A stretch of DNA of 9,461 bases, taken from positions 1-9,461 of the forward strand of contig JABSPI010000231.1 of assembly GCA_013214365.1 (NCBI GenBank). The letters are read 5' to 3'. The first letter of the stretch is position 1. Each line of letters opens with the position of its first letter. Of this stretch, positions 6,671 to 9,461 are shown in pieces. The notes beneath the pieces were generated by a model. It worked only from the letters and a program-made list of their open reading frames with translations. It did no database searches and was not told where the DNA came from. Position numbers and translations under genes: made by a program. This DNA comes from Erythrobacter sp. GTDB taxonomy: Bacteria; Pseudomonadota; Alphaproteobacteria; Sphingomonadales; Sphingomonadaceae.

Positions 6671-7006
6671 TCAATCGCTCGCGGCCTCAACGGTTCCGCG
6701 TGCATCGGGTGGCGGCGCTTCGGTTGGCGGCGTATCGGCTTGCGATGCGCCCGGTTGCGGCGCGTCGTCCGGGGGCGCATCGGCCGCCCCGATATCAGGC
6801 ACCACCCCATCAGGCAGGCGGTTTTGTTCGAGCATTTCGGCCGCTTCATCGAGCGCGCGCGCCTCACCCTCGCTGGCTGGTTCGCCGCTCAATGCGGCGC
6901 CAACACCGCCCCCATCGGCACCATTGGAACCGCAGGCCGATACGATCAACGCGCCGCCGATCAGCGCCGTGCAGCTGCGGGCTGCACGCGCGATCGGGGT
7001 CATCAT
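6671..7006 (-). CDS. Small Pro/Ala/Asp-rich lipoprotein, unknown function
   Basis: The 111-residue product starts with two arginines and a hydrophobic stretch ending in the lipobox 'IVSAC' with Cys25, the expected lipidation site. The +2 residue is Gly, so there is no Asp-type inner-membrane retention signal. The mature part is low in complexity: a Gly/Ala region, a short helical-looking piece 'ARALDEAAEMLEQNRLPDG', then a tail rich in Pro, Ala and Asp. It contains no lysine after the signal. I recognise no domain. Its ATG (7006) overlaps the TGA of the preceding lipoprotein as ATGATGA, so translation is probably coupled; the second ATG at 7003 is an equally possible start. It could be a short cell-envelope spacer or tether, but that is only a guess. 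Confidence 0.7.
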   Translation of the reverse strand: MMTPIARAARSCTALIGGALIVSACGSNGADGGGVGAALSGEPASEGEARALDEAAEMLEQNRLPDGVVPDIGAADAPPDDAPQPGASQADTPPTEAPPPDARGTVEAASD

Positions 7007-7380
7007 TCGCCGCCGTCAACCGCGTCAGTGGCGGCATCGGTTGCGGCATCAGTGGCGGCGTCGACCGCGCTGTCAATGTCGTCGATCCCTTCGATCGCGT
7101 CGAGCGCGGATTGCGCTTCGGCGGCGACATCGGCGGCCGCATCAGCGGCTTCTTGCGAGGTCGCAGCAGAGGGTGCAGCAGTGGCCGCATCTCCGGCCTC
7201 AGCCTCGGCATCTGCTGCGCCGTCTTCGGTTGCAACCGGCTCTGCAGCGATCGGTGCAAGCGCTTCATCTGCGGGCATTTCGACCGTGTCGGGCCGGGCT
7301 TCGGTTGATGCGTCCTCGGCGCTGCCGCAGGCGGCAAGACCAAGGCTGGCAAAGACGGTCAGTGTGGCAATTTTTTTCAT
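7003..7380 (-). CDS. Small acidic Ala-rich lipoprotein, unknown function
   Basis: The 125-residue product begins MKKIATL and has the lipobox 'LGLAAC' with Cys18, followed by Gly-Ser. A strong ribosome site (GAGGAGGAG, 7394-7386) supports the ATG at 7380. After the cysteine the protein is almost entirely Ala, Asp, Glu, Thr and Ser: I count about 29 acidic residues in 108, with one Arg and no Lys. The C-terminal end carries a tetrapeptide repeat TDAA (three copies) encoded by a 12-bp DNA repeat. It is probably unfolded or helical, and strongly negative at the cell envelope. No family is recognised. The next lipoprotein overlaps it by 4 nt. A promoter candidate lies about 41 nt upstream. GC-rich low-complexity sequence can produce spurious reading frames, but the lipobox, ribosome site and overlap argue that this gene is real. 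Confidence 0.75.
   Translation of the reverse strand: MKKIATLTVFASLGLAACGSAEDASTEARPDTVEMPADEALAPIAAEPVATEDGAADAEAEAGDAATAAPSAATSQEAADAAADVAAEAQSALDAIEGIDDIDSAVDAATDAATDAATDAVDGGE
7024..7071. repeat. 12-bp tandem repeat encoding TDAA units
   Basis: Four 12-bp units lie on the plus strand: GTCAGTGGCGGC, ATCGGTTGCGGC, ATCAGTGGCGGC and a diverged GTCGACCGCGCT. Read on the minus strand they encode the AVDAATDAATDAATDAV end of the acidic lipoprotein. Most differences between units are synonymous or conservative. Confidence 0.75.
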
Positions 7381-7385
7381 CGGGG

Positions 7386-7394
7386 CTCCTCCTC
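7386..7394 (-). promoter_or_regulatory. Strong ribosome binding site of acidic lipoprotein
   Basis: On the minus strand the sequence reads GAGGAGGAG, ending 5 nt before the ATG at 7380. It is the clearest ribosome site on the minus strand and decides that start. Confidence 0.8.
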
Positions 7395-7420
7395 AAAAGC
7401 ACGAAAAATCTCCGCCGCGC

Positions 7421-7450
7421 ACCCTAGCGAGGAATACCGGCTTAAGCCAA
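7421..7450 (-). promoter_or_regulatory. Candidate promoter for the lipoprotein genes
   Basis: On the minus strand, TTGGCT (7450-7445) is followed after 18 nt by TAGGGT (7426-7421). The match is 4/6 and 3/6 to the sigma-70 consensus, and CTAGGGT-like -10 boxes are, from memory, common in sphingomonads. The -10 box lies about 40 nt upstream of the acidic lipoprotein start. The palindrome GGCTTAAGCC (7439-7448) overlaps the -35 box. The 147-bp region 7381-7527 separates divergent genes; I saw no convincing plus-strand promoter in it. Confidence 0.35.
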
Positions 7451-7527
7451 GCGCCTTTTGCTGGCCCGAAACGATACAGGGGGAAACAAGCGCTCGGCGA
7501 TGGCGCAAAGCGCGCTACACAGCCGCC

Positions 7528-8595
7528 ATGACCACCCGCACCCAAACCGGCCGCACCCAAACCGGCCGTCGCCTGTCCGCCCCGCCTCTTGTCCGTATCG
7601 CGGGTGTGTTCCTGCTGATCGCGATGGCGGCGATTTTGTGGGTGGCGGGATCCATCGCTGCACCTTTGCGCGCCCAAGATGATCAACAGGCCAATGGAAC
7701 TCAGGCTAATGGAACACAGGCCAATACCAGGCCCTTCACCATTTTAGAAAACGGGCGCAGCTATGCGACCTTGCAAGCCGCGGTCGATGCAATCGGGGCC
7801 CAGCGCGGCACGATCGCCATCGCGCCGGGCACTTACAATCAATGCGCGGTCCAGCGCGGCGGGGTGATCATCTACACCGCGCGCGAATTTGGCACGGTCA
7901 CCTTTGATCGGCGCACTTGCGAGGGCAAAGCGGCCTTGGTGCTGCGCGGGCTGGGCGCGGAAGTGCGCGGGCTGACCTTCACCAATATGGCGGTGGCTGA
8001 TGGCAATGGCGCGGGCATCCGGCTGGAACGCGGCGCGCTCAACATTGCCTATTCGCGTTTTCTTGATAGCCAACAGGGCATTTTGACCGGCAATGATCCC
8101 GATGGCCGGATCTATATCATGCGCTCCACCTTTAGCGGGCTGGGCACGTGCCAGAATTCGGCGGGTTGCGCGCATGCGATCTATACCGGCAATTATGGCG
8201 AGCTGACCGTGCGCGACAGCCGGTTTGAACGCGGGCGCGGGGGCCATTACGTCAAAGCGCGCGCCGCCAATGTGGTGATCGAAAACAACAGTTTTGACGA
8301 TTCCGCCGGCAGCGGCACCAATTATATGATCGACCTGCCCGCCGGCAGCCAGGGCCGCATCGCGTCCAATTGGTTCGTACAGGGGCGCGACAAACAGAAT
8401 TACTCCGCCTTCATCGCGCTGGGCGCAGAAGAGCAATTGCATTCCGCCGATGGCTTGGTGGTGCAGGGCAATGAGGCGCGGTTTGTGCCCGGATTGAGCC
8501 GGTCGAGCGTGTTTCTGGCCGATTGGATGGGCGCGCGCGTGGCGATGTCGGACAACAATCTGGCAAGCGGCCTGACCAATTACGAACGGCGCTGA
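7528..8595 (+). CDS. Right-handed parallel beta-helix (pectin-lyase-fold) protein, exported or membrane-anchored
   Basis: This 355-residue protein has a basic N-terminus and one hydrophobic segment (about residues 24-46), which is either a signal anchor or an uncleaved or late-cleaved signal peptide. After a Gln/Asn/Thr-rich linker (52-68), 'YATLQAAVDAIG' and 'GTIAIAPGTYNQ' (79-105) form the usual start of a pectate-lyase/epimerase-type beta-helix. Successive rungs carry 'VRGLTFTNM', 'LNIAYSRFLDSQQGI', 'IYIMRSTFSGLG', 'LTVRDSRFERG', 'VVIENNSFDDS' and 'RIASNWFVQG' to the end. Four cysteines (106, 131, 209, 214) could form disulfides, fitting an extracytoplasmic site. No catalytic motif is certain, so it may be a polysaccharide lyase or epimerase, or a binding protein. 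The ATG has no clear ribosome site, so the start is less sure. The stop is only 4 nt from that of the convergent Sel1 gene. Confidence 0.85.
   Translation: MTTRTQTGRTQTGRRLSAPPLVRIAGVFLLIAMAAILWVAGSIAAPLRAQDDQQANGTQANGTQANTRPFTILENGRSYATLQAAVDAIGAQRGTIAIAPGTYNQCAVQRGGVIIYTAREFGTVTFDRRTCEGKAALVLRGLGAEVRGLTFTNMAVADGNGAGIRLERGALNIAYSRFLDSQQGILTGNDPDGRIYIMRSTFSGLGTCQNSAGCAHAIYTGNYGELTVRDSRFERGRGGHYVKARAANVVIENNSFDDSAGSGTNYMIDLPAGSQGRIASNWFVQGRDKQNYSAFIALGAEEQLHSADGLVVQGNEARFVPGLSRSSVFLADWMGARVAMSDNNLASGLTNYERR
7537..7566 (+). repeat. Perfect 15-bp tandem duplication at N-terminus of beta-helix gene
   Basis: CGCACCCAAACCGGC occurs at 7537-7551 and again at 7552-7566 without a mismatch. In frame it gives R-TQTG-R-TQTG in the cytoplasmic N-terminal tail before the hydrophobic segment. 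Confidence 0.85.
7687..7728 (+). repeat. 15-bp tandem repeat encoding QANGT units
   Basis: CAGGCCAATGGAACT (7687-7701), CAGGCTAATGGAACA (7702-7716) and the partial CAGGCCAATACC (7717-7728) encode QANGT-QANGT-QANT just after the hydrophobic segment. The differences between the first two units are synonymous. Confidence 0.85.
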
Positions 8596-8599
8596 TCGT

Positions 8600-9343
8600 T
8601 TAAGCGGGTTGTTTGCTCGGCTTGAACACGATCGTGACCTCGATCCCGAGCTCCTGTGCGATTGCATCGGCCCGATCGGCAATCGCGCTCATCTCCTCAT
8701 CGCTTATCCCGTCGGTCACCGCTGACAGGTTGTCATTGCTTTGGCTGTCGCCGCTCGCCGCTCCGACCAAAAACCATGCCGCGGCTTCGGCCAGATCTTG
8801 GGGCACGCCTTGCCCAAGCGCAAAATGCACGCCCACTCCGCGCGTGCCATTCGGATTGCCAGCGCGTGCAGCGCGCATGTAATTGGCCAGCGCAGCTTCG
8901 TAGTCTTGATCCGTCCCGCGCCCCAAAGCCTGCATCACCGCCATGCTTACCATGGCGTTGGTGAAGTCTGCATCCGCTGCCATTTGAAACAGGCTGTAGG
9001 CGTCTTCTAAAGTGCCCGGTGCATTGCCTTGATCTATCATCACGCCCAAACGCCAACGCGAATAATTTTGCCCAGCATTGGCCGCGAGGCGATAATGATA
9101 GGCCGCCTTCTGGGTATCAGGCTCGACCCCTAACCCATTGTCGTAAAACCAACCGAGCCATTCCTGCGCAGCCGGTTCATCACCATTTGCGGCTTTCTCG
9201 GCATATCTGAAAGCGGCTTTGTATTGGTCTTCATCGACCAGAGCCTGAATGGCGGCATCGACAGGGTCGCCGGGTTGCGCGTTTGCCACCGAGAAAAACA
9301 GGATAACAGCGGCAAGGATGGTTTTGCTGAGCAGCCCGCGCAT
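8600..9343 (-). CDS. Periplasmic Sel1/TPR-like repeat protein
   Basis: I chose the ATG at 9343 (247 residues), because it places a purine-rich ribosome site (AAGGGGGAAAGG) just upstream and a clean Sec signal peptide at the N-terminus, with probable cleavage after 'ANA' (residue 22). A TTG at 9361 would extend the frame by six residues through that ribosome site and is less likely. The mature protein is made of helical-pair repeats of about 36 residues, approximately at 57-92, 93-128, 129-164 and 165-200, with Sel1 hallmarks such as 'LGWFYDNGLGV', 'AMVSMAVMQALGRG', 'GVHFALGQGVPQD' and 'AAAWFLVGAASGD'. Sel1 proteins usually serve as interaction scaffolds in the periplasm or envelope; the partner here is unknown. 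By hand count, rows coding the N-terminal half are 48-53% GC, whereas 3' rows are about 64%. A promoter candidate sits between it and ribA. Confidence 0.87.
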   Translation of the reverse strand: MRGLLSKTILAAVILFFSVANAQPGDPVDAAIQALVDEDQYKAAFRYAEKAANGDEPAAQEWLGWFYDNGLGVEPDTQKAAYHYRLAANAGQNYSRWRLGVMIDQGNAPGTLEDAYSLFQMAADADFTNAMVSMAVMQALGRGTDQDYEAALANYMRAARAGNPNGTRGVGVHFALGQGVPQDLAEAAAWFLVGAASGDSQSNDNLSAVTDGISDEEMSAIADRADAIAQELGIEVTIVFKPSKQPA

Positions 9344-9379
9344 TGCCTTTCCCCCTTCCAAACTTCACCCGATCACGAA

Positions 9380-9408
9380 ATTTGAGCCGAGCCTAAATAG
9401 GATTTCAA
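9380..9408 (-). promoter_or_regulatory. Sigma-70-like promoter of the Sel1 gene
   Basis: On the minus strand, TTGAAA (9408-9403) and TCAAAT (9385-9380) are separated by exactly 17 nt and match the consensus at 5/6 and 4/6. Transcription would start near 9373, about 30 nt upstream of the ATG at 9343. The promoter lies wholly in the 66-nt gap after the ribA stop, so the Sel1 gene probably has its own transcription start. Confidence 0.5.
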
Positions 9409-9409
9409 G

Positions 9410-9461
9410 CTAGAGCAACAAATGCCCCGAGCGGTCGCGTTTGGTGGCGAGGTATTTGGCG
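9410..9461 (-). CDS. ribA: GTP cyclohydrolase II, C-terminal end (rest outside window)
   Basis: In the minus-strand frame starting at 9460, the last 16 codons read AKYLATKRDRSGHLLL followed by TAG (9412-9410). This closely matches the conserved end of RibA proteins (E. coli ends YLDTKAEKMGHLLNK). RibA opens the ring of GTP to start riboflavin synthesis. Only about 16 residues are visible, so whether it is a stand-alone RibA or a RibBA fusion cannot be told. The Sel1 gene follows on the same strand after 66 nt. Confidence 0.75.
   Translation of the reverse strand, partial: AKYLATKRDRSGHLLL

Noticed and set aside
6249..7427. Plus-strand open frame over the acyl-CoA dehydrogenase 5' end and both lipoprotein genes
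   Set aside because: Its product is Arg/Ser/Pro-rich low complexity produced by reading the Ala/Asp repeats backwards. The opposite strand has lipoboxes, a ribosome site and a coupled overlap.

Overview
The window is gene-dense DNA (about 68-72% GC in typical rows, about 50% in one stretch near the right end). It looks like an alphaproteobacterial chromosome. Protein style (SPFH plus small RHH gene pair, MaoC/thiolase/acyl-CoA dehydrogenase wording, Ala/Asp-rich lipoproteins) suggests a sphingomonad or Erythrobacter-like organism. That placement is by impression; no rRNA or other marker gene is present to fix it.

Left block (1-1837, plus strand): the C-terminal part of an SPFH/band-7 membrane protein, a 71-residue ribbon-helix-helix DNA-binding protein with an AT-hook-like tail, and a secreted serine alpha/beta hydrolase. 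Spacing is 24 nt and then 1 nt, so this is probably one operon. Its last stop codon shares a TTAA with the stop codon of the convergent gene.

Central block (1834-7380, minus strand, transcribed right to left): two consecutive acidic, low-complexity lipoproteins overlapping by 4 nt, then an acyl-CoA dehydrogenase. A 222-bp spacer follows, built largely of three different short tandem repeats. After it come a class III CoA-transferase resembling 2-methylfumaryl-CoA isomerase (Mct), a thiolase and a double-hotdog MaoC/HTD2-type hydratase of the mesaconyl-C4-CoA hydratase (Meh) family. The last three genes are almost contiguous (11 nt and 0 nt gaps). Together the enzymes supply CoA transfer, alpha,beta-dehydrogenation, hydration and thiolytic cleavage, i.e. 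a beta-oxidation-like module without its own 3-hydroxyacyl-CoA dehydrogenase. The Mct-like/Meh-like pair is known from the 3-hydroxypropionate bicycle, but the lyase (Mcl) and C1-hydratase (Mch) of that pathway are not in the window. The true substrate is therefore open. This is the most interesting part of the window.

Right block (7381-9461): a 147-bp divergent intergenic region, a plus-strand membrane-anchored or secreted parallel beta-helix protein, a convergent minus-strand periplasmic Sel1-repeat protein with a good sigma-70-like promoter of its own and lower GC in its 5' half, and finally the last 16 codons of ribA (GTP cyclohydrolase II), which runs off the window.

Short in-frame tandem repeats (12-15 bp) recur just after or within the export-signal regions of several exported proteins, and non-coding ones (11, 12 and 16 bp) fill the spacer. 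I saw no tRNA, rRNA, CRISPR array, transposase, phage gene or convincing intrinsic terminator.
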